64,000 nucleotides of DNA from VRUE01 sp963770315 (GTDB taxonomy: Bacteria > Actinomycetota > Thermoleophilia > Solirubrobacterales > 70-9). The stretch lies in assembly GCA_963770315.1 (NCBI GenBank), contig CAVYPC010000002.1, positions 2,046,001 through 2,110,000 on the forward strand, read 5' to 3'. Shown here in pieces: positions 43,270-51,642 of the stretch (the stretch's first letter is position 1; each line of letters starts with the position of its first letter). The position numbers were made by a program, and so were the translations under genes. The notes under the pieces were generated by a model. That model saw nothing but the letters and a program-made list of their open reading frames with translations, was not told the origin of the DNA and did not search any database.

Positions 43270-43518
43270 ATGAGCGAAGCCCCGAAACCCCCGAAGAAGA
43301 CCAAGAAAAAGCCTCGGGCCGCCAAGGAGAAGGCCCGGCCTCTAGAGCGAAAAGAGGCCCGGCCTCTGAGGATCAACACCACGGTCTACGAACTCGGCCC
43401 GAATGCGCCCAGGGCCAAAGAGCTCCACGAACGCCAGGTGAAAGCCATGGCCCGCTTTCTTCGCCCGGCTGTAATCAAGGAGTGGGAACGAAGGAAGGGC
43501 AACTCCCAGGACCGATGA
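43270..43518 (+). CDS. Small basic protein
   Basis: The protein has 82 residues; ATG 43270 follows GGGAGCACCCAG. It is Lys/Arg/Pro-rich at the N-terminus (PKPPKKTKKKPRAAKEKARP), then ELHERQVKAMARFLRPAVIK. May bind nucleic acid. Family not recognised; its reality rests on the start signal and composition. Confidence 0.5.
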   Translation: MSEAPKPPKKTKKKPRAAKEKARPLERKEARPLRINTTVYELGPNAPRAKELHERQVKAMARFLRPAVIKEWERRKGNSQDR

Positions 43519-43597
43519 CCGGCGAGAACCCCCCGGCGACCCCCTCAAGACGCAATTCCCTGCCAATGTCTGCGGACGCTAGCTTGAACAACCGTTT

Positions 43598-43682
43598 GTC
43601 GCAGGTTCAAAGCGCTGGGTAAAAATTCAGATTCGCAGGTCTTTTAGGGCGCTATGAACCTGCGACGAACTAATAGCGGGGG
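43598..43682. repeat. Inverted-repeat cluster of tRNA-like fragments, putative att site C
   Basis: GTCGCAGGTTCAAAGCGCT (43598-43616) and GGCGCTATGAACCTGCGAC (43648-43666) form an inverted repeat matching at 17 of 19 positions. Both resemble the T-arm of an initiator-Met tRNA. A further CGCAGGT lies between them and ATAGCGGGGG (43673-43682) follows, as at sites A and B. It probably marks a rearranged accretion boundary just left of the IS21 copy. Confidence 0.6.
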
Positions 43683-43860
43683 AACGACTCGATCTAAGAA
43701 GCGCGCCGACCGTGCCTCTGGAATCAGCCGTGTGTAGGCGCCGCCTGAAAACTGGACCACCTGCGCCGGTCGAAAACTGACCCCCCTGGCGTGGGGCCGG
43801 AGTCATCCGGCCGGGTCTGGACGCTCGCCCGATCGAAGAGATCGAGGCGAGGAGGAGCGG

Positions 43861-45066
43861 GTGATCGACGTGGAGCACTGGGCGGAGATCAGGCGGATGC
43901 ACTTCATCGACGGCGTCTCGATTCGGGAGATCCGCCGCCGTACGGGCTTGCACCGGGAAACAATCCGCCGCGCCCTTGCCGCAAAGGACCCGCCGGCCTA
44001 TCGACGGCCGAAGGCGCCTTCGAAGCTCGACCCCTTCAAAGAAGAGATCGAGCGCCTGTTGCGCTCCGATCACCGCATGCCCGCCACCCGCATCCGCGAG
44101 CTGATCGCAGAGCTGGGCTATGAGGGCGGCAAGACGATCCTCGACGACCACCTGCGCGAGGTCAGACCGCGCTTTGCGCCCAGGCGCACCTACCAGCGCA
44201 CCGTCTATCGCCCCGCAGAGATCTGCCAGTTCGACCTCTGGGAGCCGAGGGCCGAGATCCCGGTCGGCCACGGGCAGACGAGGCGGGGATGGGTCGTCAC
44301 AAGCGCACTGGGCTTCTCGCGTGCCGGCGCCGGAGCGTTGATCTTCGCCAAGCAGGCTCCCGACATCCTCTGGGGCATGGGTCGCTGCCTGGCGAAGCTG
44401 GGCGCCCTGCCCGAAACCGCGGTCTGGGACCGCGAGGCGGCGATCGCCCCGAAAGGCAAGCCGACCGAGGCCTTCGCCACCTTTTGCGGCGCCCTGCCGC
44501 TCGGCTGGTCTATCTGCGAGGCCGCAGACCCCGAGTCCAAGGGCATCCTCGAGCGCTCCCACCGCTTCTTGCGCTCCAACTTCGAACCGGGACGCAGCTT
44601 CGCCTCTCCCGAGCACTTCCAAGCCAGCCTCGACGAGTGGTTTGAGAATCGCGCCAATACCCGCCTTCACCGCGGCATCCGTGCCGTCCCCGCAGAGCGC
44701 CTGGCTGAGGAGCGCGAGCGGATGCGGCCACTGCCCGTGCAGATGCCCGACACCGACCGCCGCTTCGTCATGCGCGTGGCCCAGCAGCCCTATCTTCGTT
44801 TCGACACCAACGACTACTCCCTCGACCCGCGGGCGGCGGGGCGGCGCGTGGAGGTGCGCGTCAGCCAGCGCAAGCTCACAGCGATCGAGTTGGGCACCGG
44901 GGCGCTCGTCGCCTCCCACCAGCGTTCCTTCGCCCGGCACATCACCTTCACCGATCCCGCCCACCAGCAGCTGCTCGACCATCTTCGCGGCACCCGCCGC
45001 CGCGGGCCCCAGGTCGACGTCGAGCTGCGTTCTCTGGCGCGCTATGACGAGCTGATCCCGGCATGA
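43861..45066 (+). CDS. istA: IS21 transposase
   Basis: The protein has 401 residues and starts at a GTG. The N-terminal HTH is MHFIDGVSIREIRRRTGLHR followed by ETIRRALAAKDPP. The DDE catalytic core has ICQFDLWEPRAEIP (Asp), ETAVWDREAAI (Asp) and PESKGILERSHRFLRSNF (Glu). The C-terminal Mu-like beta domain has YLRFDTNDYSLDPRAAGRRV. It works with the ATPase IstB, whose ATG overlaps its stop. Confidence 0.95.
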   Translation: MIDVEHWAEIRRMHFIDGVSIREIRRRTGLHRETIRRALAAKDPPAYRRPKAPSKLDPFKEEIERLLRSDHRMPATRIRELIAELGYEGGKTILDDHLREVRPRFAPRRTYQRTVYRPAEICQFDLWEPRAEIPVGHGQTRRGWVVTSALGFSRAGAGALIFAKQAPDILWGMGRCLAKLGALPETAVWDREAAIAPKGKPTEAFATFCGALPLGWSICEAADPESKGILERSHRFLRSNFEPGRSFASPEHFQASLDEWFENRANTRLHRGIRAVPAERLAEERERMRPLPVQMPDTDRRFVMRVAQQPYLRFDTNDYSLDPRAAGRRVEVRVSQRKLTAIELGTGALVASHQRSFARHITFTDPAHQQLLDHLRGTRRRGPQVDVELRSLARYDELIPA

Positions 45067-45821
45067 CCAAGACTGCGGAGCTCACCCACCTCTTCCGGGC
45101 GCTGAAGATGCCGGCTGCAGCGAGGGCGCTCCCCAAGCTCGCCGAGCGTGCCCGTGAGGAGGAGTGGTCACACGAGCGCTTCTTGGAGGCGGTGCTCTCC
45201 ACCGAGGTCTCCTCCAGGGAGTCCCACGGAGGGGAGAACCGGATCAAGGCTGCCCGCTTCCCGGCGCGCAAGACCCTGGAGGAGTTCGACTTCACCTTCC
45301 AGCGCACGGTGAAGAAGCAGGTGGTCGAGCACCTCGGCCAACTCGACTTCCTGCACGGCAAAGAGAACGTGGTCCTCTTGGGTCCACCGGGAACCGGCAA
45401 GACGCACCTGGCGATCGCCCTCGGTATCCGCGCCTGCCTGGCCGGGCAGCGGGTGCAGTTCGCCACCGCGACGGAGTGGGTGGCGCGCCTGGGAGAGGCA
45501 AAGCGCCAGGGCAAGCTCGAGGAGGAGCTGCGCCGCTTGGGCTTCGTGCCCTTGATCGTGGTCGATGAGGTCGGCTATATCCCGTTCGATCCCGAGGCGG
45601 CAAACCTGATGTTCAGCCTGGTCTCAGCGCGCTATGAGCGCGCATCTTTGATCGTCACCTCGAACAAGCCCTTCAGCGCATGGGGTGAGATCTTCGGCGA
45701 CGAAGTGGTTGCCGCGGCGATGATCGACCGCCTGGTCCACCACGCCGAGATCCTCGGCCTCAAGGGCGACAGCTACCGCTTGCGCGACAAGGACCTGGGC
45801 TCTCCGCCGCCCAGGGACTGA
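45063..45821 (+). CDS. istB: IS21 helper ATPase
   Basis: The protein has 252 residues. AAA+ DnaC-like ATPase with Walker A LLGPPGTGKTHLAIALG and Walker B LIVVDEVGYIPFDPEA, plus SLIVTSNKPFSAWGEIFGDE. It remodels target DNA and stimulates IstA. Overlaps istA by 4 nt. Length normal for the family. Confidence 0.96.
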   Translation: MTKTAELTHLFRALKMPAAARALPKLAERAREEEWSHERFLEAVLSTEVSSRESHGGENRIKAARFPARKTLEEFDFTFQRTVKKQVVEHLGQLDFLHGKENVVLLGPPGTGKTHLAIALGIRACLAGQRVQFATATEWVARLGEAKRQGKLEEELRRLGFVPLIVVDEVGYIPFDPEAANLMFSLVSARYERASLIVTSNKPFSAWGEIFGDEVVAAAMIDRLVHHAEILGLKGDSYRLRDKDLGSPPPRD

Positions 45822-45961
45822 GCGCTCCCGCCTGCTCCGCCTCGCCCTACGGGCTCGTCTCCGCAGGCGGGACCTTGACCTCAGGCCGATCTCTTCCCGA
45901 CGCCGGGGGTGGTCCACTTTTCAACCGGCAGAAGTGGTCCGGTTTTCAACCGGCGTTGACA

Positions 45962-46242
45962 GCCGTGAAAACCACTGCTGAAGCCAAAAAGCGGCGTCAA
46001 GGATAACCGGGCCAAAAGCCGGTGCTCGAAAAGAGGCCTTGATCCGGGCGCCGCGCGGAGCTACGTTCGCCGGCCGCAAGACATAAACGGCCCCGGCGGC
46101 GCGCAAACGCCCCGGGGCCTGGCACCGAAGAAACAGCCTTCGATGCGCGACCGATTCTCCCAGAGCGCCCCACGTGCTTCCGGGTAGATGACGCTCCTCG
46201 ATCCGAGGCGGCTCTTCGGTGCCCTACCGAGAGGAGGGCGCC
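45962..46242. other. Intergenic region downstream of the IS21 copy
   Basis: No gene. A GC-rich hairpin (GGCCCCGG / CCGGGGCC) lies at about 46089-46119 and might terminate or attenuate transcription into the following operon. The next gene has a strong GGAGG ribosome site. Confidence 0.4.
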
Positions 46243-46641
46243 ATGCCCCGCAGCACCATCACCATCGACCGCGACCAGCGCAACGGGCTCTACGAACTGG
46301 TCCGCAATCACCTCGGCTCCGTCGGCGACCTCTGGGACGCGCTGGAGCGAGACGAGGATTTCGCCACCGCCGAGCGGCTCGGACTGGAGCTCGGCGAAGA
46401 CTTCCGCCTGCTGGATGACATCGGCTGGAGCGAGGACGACGGCCGGGCGGAGGTCGAGCTGACCATGCCGCCCCACGATCTGATGGAAACGCTCAGGCGT
46501 CTACAGGGTGAAGCCGGTTTGATCCTCACGGGGGTCGAGGGAGGCAGCGAGGACGCCGAGACGAACCAGCGGTTCCGGCGCGGCTATGAGACCTGCGAGA
46601 GCGTGTTGGCTGGTCTCGGCACGTCCCCGGGAGGCCAGTAG
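46243..46641 (+). CDS. Hypothetical protein of the mobility operon
   Basis: From ATG 46243, preceded by GAGAGGAGGGCGCC, the protein has 132 residues. It begins MPRSTITIDRDQRNGLYELV and continues with an acidic helical region (LWDALERDEDFATAERLGLE). No known domain. It opens a four-gene unit with the SSB-like and two XRE genes (2-nt gap to the next). Confidence 0.7.
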   Translation: MPRSTITIDRDQRNGLYELVRNHLGSVGDLWDALERDEDFATAERLGLELGEDFRLLDDIGWSEDDGRAEVELTMPPHDLMETLRRLQGEAGLILTGVEGGSEDAETNQRFRRGYETCESVLAGLGTSPGGQ

Positions 46642-46643
46642 CC

Positions 46644-47069
46644 ATGTTCGGGCATCGAGCGGGCCGATCGGGGCGGCGCCGGTTGTGCTTCCCCGAGTCG
46701 ACGCCGCCCGGCCTCAACCACTCGATCGTGACCGGCACCCTGATCGAGGACCCGCGCCTGGCGCGAAGCCCGACCGACGAGCCGATCGTCCTGCTCGAGA
46801 TCGAGTTCCCGGTCGCCGACCCCGAGCGCCCGGAGCTGCTGTGGACCTGGGCGAGCTGCCAGATCGAAGTGCCGGACGCACTCGCCGAGCGGCATGAGAT
46901 CCGCAAGCTGCGGCGCGGCGACTCGGTCCTCGCCGCCGGCCAGCTCAGCAACCGCTGGACGGCCGAACCCGGATACACCGGCAAGCGCGACGCGATCGTC
47001 GCTGCCCTTGTCCACCCCGGCCTATCCCCGAGCGCAGAGGAGCTGTTCATCCCGGGAGACGAGCCGTGA
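46644..47069 (+). CDS. OB-fold, single-stranded-DNA-binding-like protein
   Basis: The protein has 141 residues. The segment LNHSIVTGTLIEDPRLARSP, VLLEIEFPVADPERPELLW and DSVLAAGQLSNRWTAEPG follows the SSB/PriB strand order (first strand VTGTL, a polar loop, then LRRGDSVLAAGQL). The aromatic residues expected for ssDNA stacking are mostly Trp (WTWASCQIE). Likely a plasmid- or element-type SSB homologue. Its TGA overlaps the next GTG. Confidence 0.75.
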   Translation: MFGHRAGRSGRRRLCFPESTPPGLNHSIVTGTLIEDPRLARSPTDEPIVLLEIEFPVADPERPELLWTWASCQIEVPDALAERHEIRKLRRGDSVLAAGQLSNRWTAEPGYTGKRDAIVAALVHPGLSPSAEELFIPGDEP

Positions 47070-47413
47070 GCCCGCGCCCTCCCACGCTGGCGCCACCCAC
47101 GGAGGAGCTAAAGGCTCGCTTCGCGCGGAACTTGGCCCGCTGCCGCGAGCGAGCCGACGTCTCCCAGGAAGAGCTGGGCTTCCGTGCCTCGCTGCACCGC
47201 ACCGAGATCAGCCTGCTTGAGCGCGGCGAGCGGATGCCCCGCGTCGACACGGCGGTGCGGATCGCCGGCAGCCTCGGCGTTCCGCTCAACGACCTCGCGG
47301 TCGGCCTGGAGTGGAAGCCCGGCTACACGATCGTCGTGCCCGGCGAGTGGGATGTGGTCGAGCGACCCGGATCGAAGAACGGCGACCAGCCGGCGGGCGA
47401 TCCCGATGGCTGA
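47066..47413 (+). CDS. XRE-family transcriptional regulator
   Basis: The protein has 115 residues and starts at a GTG overlapping the SSB-like stop. HTH_3 domain at about 15-75: FARNLARCRERADVSQEELG then LHRTEISLLERGERMPRVDT. After the HTH a short tail has WKPGYTIVVPGEWDV. Likely represses element genes. The next gene is a related HTH protein and overlaps it by 8 nt. Confidence 0.9.
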   Translation: MSPRPPTLAPPTEELKARFARNLARCRERADVSQEELGFRASLHRTEISLLERGERMPRVDTAVRIAGSLGVPLNDLAVGLEWKPGYTIVVPGEWDVVERPGSKNGDQPAGDPDG

Positions 47414-47708
47414 ACCGGCCGCTGCGTTCAGCTTCAAAGCCAAGGCGCGCTTCGCCGACAACCTCTACCGCGCCCGTGAGCGCGCCGGCCTCTCGCAAAA
47501 GGACGCGGCGGCCCGCGCCGCCCTCACCCCCGCCCGTCTCGACAAAATCGAGGGCGGTGAAGCCATCCCCCACTTCGACGCCCTGATCCGCCTCGCAGGC
47601 GCCTACTCGATGTCGGTCGGCGAGCTGGCCGAGGGCGTCACCTGGAAGCCAGGCTGGGTCGAGGACTCCGGACCGGCGGAATACGTTGTCTCCGAGGAAC
47701 AGGCCTAG
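47406..47708 (+). CDS. Second XRE-like HTH protein, paralogue of the preceding gene
   Basis: The protein has 100 residues. The HTH (FADNLYRARERAGLSQKDAA, TPARLDKIEGGEAIPHFDAL) has the same layout as its neighbour, and both end with a V/L-x-WKPG motif. The recognition helix differs (TPARLDKIE versus HRTEISLLE). Tandem duplication and divergence is likely. Confidence 0.88.
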   Translation: MAEPAAAFSFKAKARFADNLYRARERAGLSQKDAAARAALTPARLDKIEGGEAIPHFDALIRLAGAYSMSVGELAEGVTWKPGWVEDSGPAEYVVSEEQA

Positions 47709-47843
47709 CGCTGCTGCCTTCAAGCGAGAACAGTAGCCGCGCCGGAGACTGGGTTGCATGAAAAGGAGAGGCGGCTGACGCATCGTTAAAAACCATCGCG
47801 GACGCGCGCTGGGCGGCTTGGGTTCTTGTGTCAGAATCAGCGC

Positions 47844-48263
47844 GTGGCGGATAAATCGGTCGCGGACCAACTCCGCGAGCTCGGCGTGAAGAATGTCCTT
47901 GTGCAGATGGCCGAGCGCGGCCAGCTCCTCGCCCTGAAGTGCGAGATGCCGCAGTGCTACCACCACAAGGGGCGCGGCGAGTTCGATCCGGTCGGGACGC
48001 CGGGCAACAAGTGGACGCCCTCGCGCGACCACTACCCGATCCTTAAGTCGGCCGGCGGGAAGCTCGTCCGCGAGAACGTTCGACTGTCCCACACCTGGTG
48101 CAACAAGCTGGACTACGGACGGCGGACGCAGATCCGGACGCTGCTCGCGAAAGGCAAGTCCCTCGACGAGATCGCCGAGACCTTGAACCGCAAGGATGTC
48201 CCCCCGGGCCACGGCACGAACCGATGGACGGCCGCCATGGTGCGCAAGGCCTACGTGTCCTAG
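47844..48263 (+). CDS. HNH-like protein with recombinase-type C-terminal segment
   Basis: From GTG 47844 the protein has 139 residues. The middle has CEMPQCYHHKGRGEF and SRDHYPILKSAGGKLVRENV then RLSHTWCNKLDYG, with the DH...N...H pattern of an HNH site. The C-terminal 40 residues (SLDEIAETLNRKDVPPGHGT, then WTAAMVRKAY) look like the DNA-recognition helix pair seen in serine recombinases. Probably a small DNA-binding or nicking protein. Confidence 0.75.
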   Translation: MADKSVADQLRELGVKNVLVQMAERGQLLALKCEMPQCYHHKGRGEFDPVGTPGNKWTPSRDHYPILKSAGGKLVRENVRLSHTWCNKLDYGRRTQIRTLLAKGKSLDEIAETLNRKDVPPGHGTNRWTAAMVRKAYVS

Positions 48264-48302
48264 TCCGGGTTCGGCGCTGGGTGCCGCTTTGCGCGAGAAG
48301 CA

Positions 48303-48973
48303 TCACTCTGTCCCTGACGACTGGGATGGATTGGGCGGCTGAGTCGCCCGTACAAGCAAGCAGCCACAGCGCATGTCCTCGATCGGTAGGTCAAACCCAG
48401 CCCAGATCGCCGCAGCGGCCACTACGGAGAATGGCCTTTCCGTATCTGCGGCACTGGGATCGCCGGGGTTCGGCAACGCTCACAAAACGCTTGTACCCCG
48501 CTGCGAGCATCCTCCTCATGCGTTTCACCCTTCGCCGCTCCGCTGACGAACGCCTCCCAGAGAAGCAGCCCATCCTGTTGTTCAGCGAATGGCGGCCACT
48601 GAACGTGCACTCGAAGGTCGGGTACGTGTTCGTGGATGAACCCCAGGGTCCACGGGATCTGCACCATCGCCGTTGCAAGGACTGACGCACCTATGCTGCT
48701 CGACCAAGACGGCGAAGGAGCGTCACAAGGCCGCGCCTTGCCAAGTCGATCCGGGTTCTCAGGCACCGGGATGAACAGCGGCGCCTCGAAGCCGAGCGCT
48801 ACGGGCTCGCCGCTGCGGAGGACGTGAACAACCGAAGCTGCAAGCGACTCAATGCTTTCGGGCTGATGAAGTTCCTCGCCGTCGGAGCCCGGGATCCTTC
48901 GTGCCCAGCCGAAACTCTCGCGGGCGATCGAGCCCACATCGGCGCAGAAGACTTGAAGTCTGTCGGTCCACAT
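48303..48973 (-). pseudogene. RNase H-fold (DUF429-like) protein gene, frameshifted
   Basis: From ATG 48973: VFCADVGSIARESFGWARRI, VALGFEAPLFIPVPENPDRL and ATAMVQIPWTLGFIHEHVPD resemble predicted RNase H-fold nucleases of the DUF429 type. After GVQAFCER (about 48475) the expected C-terminus continues one base out of frame as NPGDPSAADTERPFSVVAAA then AIWAGFDLP, ending at 48303. The unshifted frame stops early at 48422. Real lesion or sequence error. Confidence 0.65.
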
Positions 48974-49074
48974 CGATTGAAACTACCTCGTCACATTCAT
49001 TTGAGCCAAGAGCGTGACCTTGAGCAAGGTATGAAGGAGCAGCCAACCCGCCGCTCACGCGGCGATGAGCCGAT

Positions 49075-49311
49075 TCACGTACTTGTGATCTTGATCGACT
49101 CGATCTCGTCCCAGGCAACCTGCTCGCCGTGGTTGCCGAGGTGATCCTCGGCAAGGAGGTCAAGCTGGCCGCCGTCGCGCTCAACGACCTGCCCAGTAAC
49201 CGAGTTGCCGTCGGTCTTCTCAATCGTGAAGACAAAGTCGCGGCCAGGCTTGGCAGCCTGCACATTCGCGAGGTGCTCGAATACGCGCTGGGCGTCATCA
49301 GGGGCGAACAT
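49075..49311 (-). CDS. Small protein of unknown function
   Basis: From ATG 49311 the protein has 78 residues; GTG 49335 and ATG 49416 are alternatives, the last overlapping the nuclease gene by 44 nt. Visible: MFAPDDAQRVFEHLANVQAA and QLDLLAEDHLGNHGEQVAWD. Beta-rich C-terminus with an SH3-like look (VTGQVVERDGGQLDLLAED). Lies directly downstream of the DUF4268 gene, suggesting a two-gene unit. Confidence 0.55.
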   Translation of the reverse strand: MFAPDDAQRVFEHLANVQAAKPGRDFVFTIEKTDGNSVTGQVVERDGGQLDLLAEDHLGNHGEQVAWDEIESIKITST

Positions 49312-49372
49312 CGCCTGAAAGGTAGTGGAGATCACCGCTCGGATGCGGGCGCTGGGGGGCCGCTCGATGGCG

Positions 49373-50314
49373 TCAAATCGACAATGCGGCGATGCGAGAC
49401 TTGACTGCCTCCTCAAGGCGGATCATGGCGTCGATCATGCTGTCCTGGATCTTCGGCCAGTCCGCGCGGTCCGCCCGGTAGCCGCCCGCAGCGAGGTTCT
49501 TCTTGACCGAGCACTTCTTGCGACCCTCGACGAGGTTCCATGCAAGCGGCTCGCCAAACTCCTCTTCGATCCTTGCTCGATCCTGGAAGAGCGCGTTGAA
49601 GATCTCGTGGTTCTCGGTTTCACTCGGACCCTCGATCCTCAACTCCACGTCGGTGTCGTGCTGCCGGAGCACGTACGTATAGTGGATACCACTGCGACCC
49701 GAACCCGCGCTGAGCCAGGTATCGGTTCCGGCGGAAACGCCTGAGTGAAGCCTGCTTCGGGACTTGGCTCGCTCAAGCAGCGAGGCCCAGAAGGCTTCGC
49801 GCAGATCGTGTCGCTCGATTCGTTCCTGCTTCTGCACCCCGACCTCGCGAGCCTCCTGGCTTGGCCCCGTGATGAGCGTGAGGAGAGGTGCAGCGGGGGA
49901 GTCGCTGATTCGGACTGCCTCGGCCTTCACCAAATAGAATCGCGCCAACGGCGACTCGTTCAGCCACGTGATCGCGCCAACATGCTCGGGCCGCGGCTCG
50001 CTGACGATCCAAATGGCCACCTTCGCTTCCAGCGCCGAGAGGTAGGTGATCAACTTGCCGAGGTGGTCGTGATCGCTCTTCTCTAGCTGGTTCTCGATCA
50101 CCACCGTGTCGCCGGATTGGTCTTCGGCCACGAGGTCAACGCTGAAGCTGCCCGCCCTCCGCTCACGCTCGACATTCTCCAATGGGAAGTCGAGCAACTC
50201 GCTCAGCGCATCTGGGTTCCGCTCAAGCCAGGTGGTGAAGTCTCGTGCCTCGTGCAGCCATACCTCGCGGAGAGGCACGCGACGAAGCTTGCCGATCCCG
50301 GAGTCGTCGGCCAC
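49373..50314 (-). CDS. DUF4268 nuclease-like protein
   Basis: The protein has 313 residues. The N-terminal nuclease-like domain has SELLDFPLENVERERRAGSF, D60 in FSVDLVAEDQSG and E74-x-Q76 in VVIENQLEKSDHDHLGKLIT, a PD-(D/E)XK variant with Gln for Lys. The C-terminal domain REAFWASLLERAKSRSRLHS and IFNALFQDRARIEEEFGEPL matches DUF4268. Often seen near restriction systems. Divergent from the DNA methyltransferase gene with a 239-bp gap. Confidence 0.88.
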   Translation of the reverse strand: MADDSGIGKLRRVPLREVWLHEARDFTTWLERNPDALSELLDFPLENVERERRAGSFSVDLVAEDQSGDTVVIENQLEKSDHDHLGKLITYLSALEAKVAIWIVSEPRPEHVGAITWLNESPLARFYLVKAEAVRISDSPAAPLLTLITGPSQEAREVGVQKQERIERHDLREAFWASLLERAKSRSRLHSGVSAGTDTWLSAGSGRSGIHYTYVLRQHDTDVELRIEGPSETENHEIFNALFQDRARIEEEFGEPLAWNLVEGRKKCSVKKNLAAGGYRADRADWPKIQDSMIDAMIRLEEAVKSRIAALSI

Positions 50315-50553
50315 AGTGCCCGCAGGCTAACGACAAGCCATATCGCGGGATCATCTCGCGGGATCCCATAGACCCTGCGTCGCTCGGGCCGCCGCCTCGA
50401 TTGCCGCTGGTGACGACAGCAAGTCCTCGGGCCCTATGTCCTCGACCCGGAGCCCACGGACGGGCCCGAGCGCGTCCCGATCTCGGTTGGCGAGGCCCCC
50501 TGGCCGTCGGTCATTGCCTCCCGGTAGAGCTGCGGGTATTAGATACTTACGCC

Positions 50554-51642
50554 GTGCGGGGCGCTGCGGAATCAGACGATGTACAAATTCGCGTCGCGGA
50601 TTTCTTTTGCGGGTGCGGCGGAACGAGCGCTGGATTGCGACAGGCCGGCATGGAGATCGCCTTCGGTCTGGATTTCGAGGCTCAGGCGAGCGCGACGTTT
50701 CGCGCGAATTTCCAGGAGGCAAGCTTCATCGAGGAGGACATATCGCGAGTCGATGTTGACGACGTGATCGATGCGATCGATCCGGATCGTCGTCCGATTC
50801 TGCTTAGCGCATGCGCCCCCTGCCAGCCGTACAGCACGTTCGTCGGCGCGCGTCGCCCCGATCCTCGACGCGCACTCCTTCTCAGATTGCTGCCGATCGT
50901 CGAAACGCTTCGTCCGGAGTTTGTCTTCGTCGAGAACGTTCCGGGCCTAAAGATGGCTCATGCCAACGCAAGCACCTTCAAGAGATTCTGCAAGGCGCTG
51001 AAGAGGCAGGGGTATGAAGTGTCTTCAGAGGTAGTCGACTGCCAGCGTTACGGCGTGCCTCAGCGCAGGCGGCGCCTCGTGATCCTCGCCAGTCGACTCG
51101 GTCCGATCCGTATTCCTGCGCCGAGTCACGGAAATGGCGCCGGTCAGCTTCCCCTGTCGACGGTTTGGGAATGGATAGGCCACCTGCCCCCACTCACGGC
51201 CGGCGAGGAACATCCCGACGTTCCGAACCACTTGGCCAGTGCCGTCACGCCTCGAAACCTCGAACGCCTCCGTGCGACCCCGCCGGGAGGGAATCGCTTC
51301 GATTGGCCCGACGACCTGCAACTCGCGTGCCATCGCAATCACGACGGCCACTCCGATGTTTACGGCCGTATGCACGCCGATGGTCCAGCTCCCGTCCTCA
51401 CGACCAAATGCACCTCCATCTCGAACGGGAGGTTCGGCCATCCCTATGAGGACCGGCCGATCAGCGTCAGAGAGGCGGCCTGCCTTCAGACCTTCCCCGA
51501 AGACTTTGTTTTCGACGGCGGGATAAAGTCAGCGACGCGCCAGGTTGGGAACGCCGTGCCGGTCCTTCTCGCCAAGCGTATGGGCGATGTGTTCGCTGAG
51601 CACCTCGCCGAACATGCGCAACAGCCCGGCGGTCAGAGCTGA
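50554..51642 (+). CDS. C5-cytosine DNA methyltransferase
   Basis: From GTG 50554 the protein has 362 residues; the frame is open further upstream but not conserved. Motif I FFCGCGGTSAGLRQAG, motif IV SACAPCQPYS with the catalytic Cys (C90), motif VI VFVENVPGL, motif VIII RYGVPQRRRRLVILA and motif X QVGNAVPVLLAKRMGDV are all present. The target recognition region is short (about 190-280). Target sequence unknown. Its stop overlaps the start of the GHKL ATPase gene, and a Vsr gene lies at the end of the cassette, which suggests a methylcytosine-linked R-M system. Confidence 0.95.
   Translation: MRGAAESDDVQIRVADFFCGCGGTSAGLRQAGMEIAFGLDFEAQASATFRANFQEASFIEEDISRVDVDDVIDAIDPDRRPILLSACAPCQPYSTFVGARRPDPRRALLLRLLPIVETLRPEFVFVENVPGLKMAHANASTFKRFCKALKRQGYEVSSEVVDCQRYGVPQRRRRLVILASRLGPIRIPAPSHGNGAGQLPLSTVWEWIGHLPPLTAGEEHPDVPNHLASAVTPRNLERLRATPPGGNRFDWPDDLQLACHRNHDGHSDVYGRMHADGPAPVLTTKCTSISNGRFGHPYEDRPISVREAACLQTFPEDFVFDGGIKSATRQVGNAVPVLLAKRMGDVFAEHLAEHAQQPGGQS

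Larger units (their letters stand above)
43731..45961 (+). mobile_element. IS21-family insertion sequence, 2231 bp
   Basis: Ends are TGTGTAGG... and ...GTTGACA, i.e. 5'-TG/CA-3'. Each end holds multiple internal copies of a TGAAAACTGGACCAC-like repeat in opposite orientation, typical of IS21. A 4-bp direct repeat GCCG flanks it (43727-43730, 45962-45965). It encodes IstA and IstB with a 4-nt overlap. It appears complete. Confidence 0.92.
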
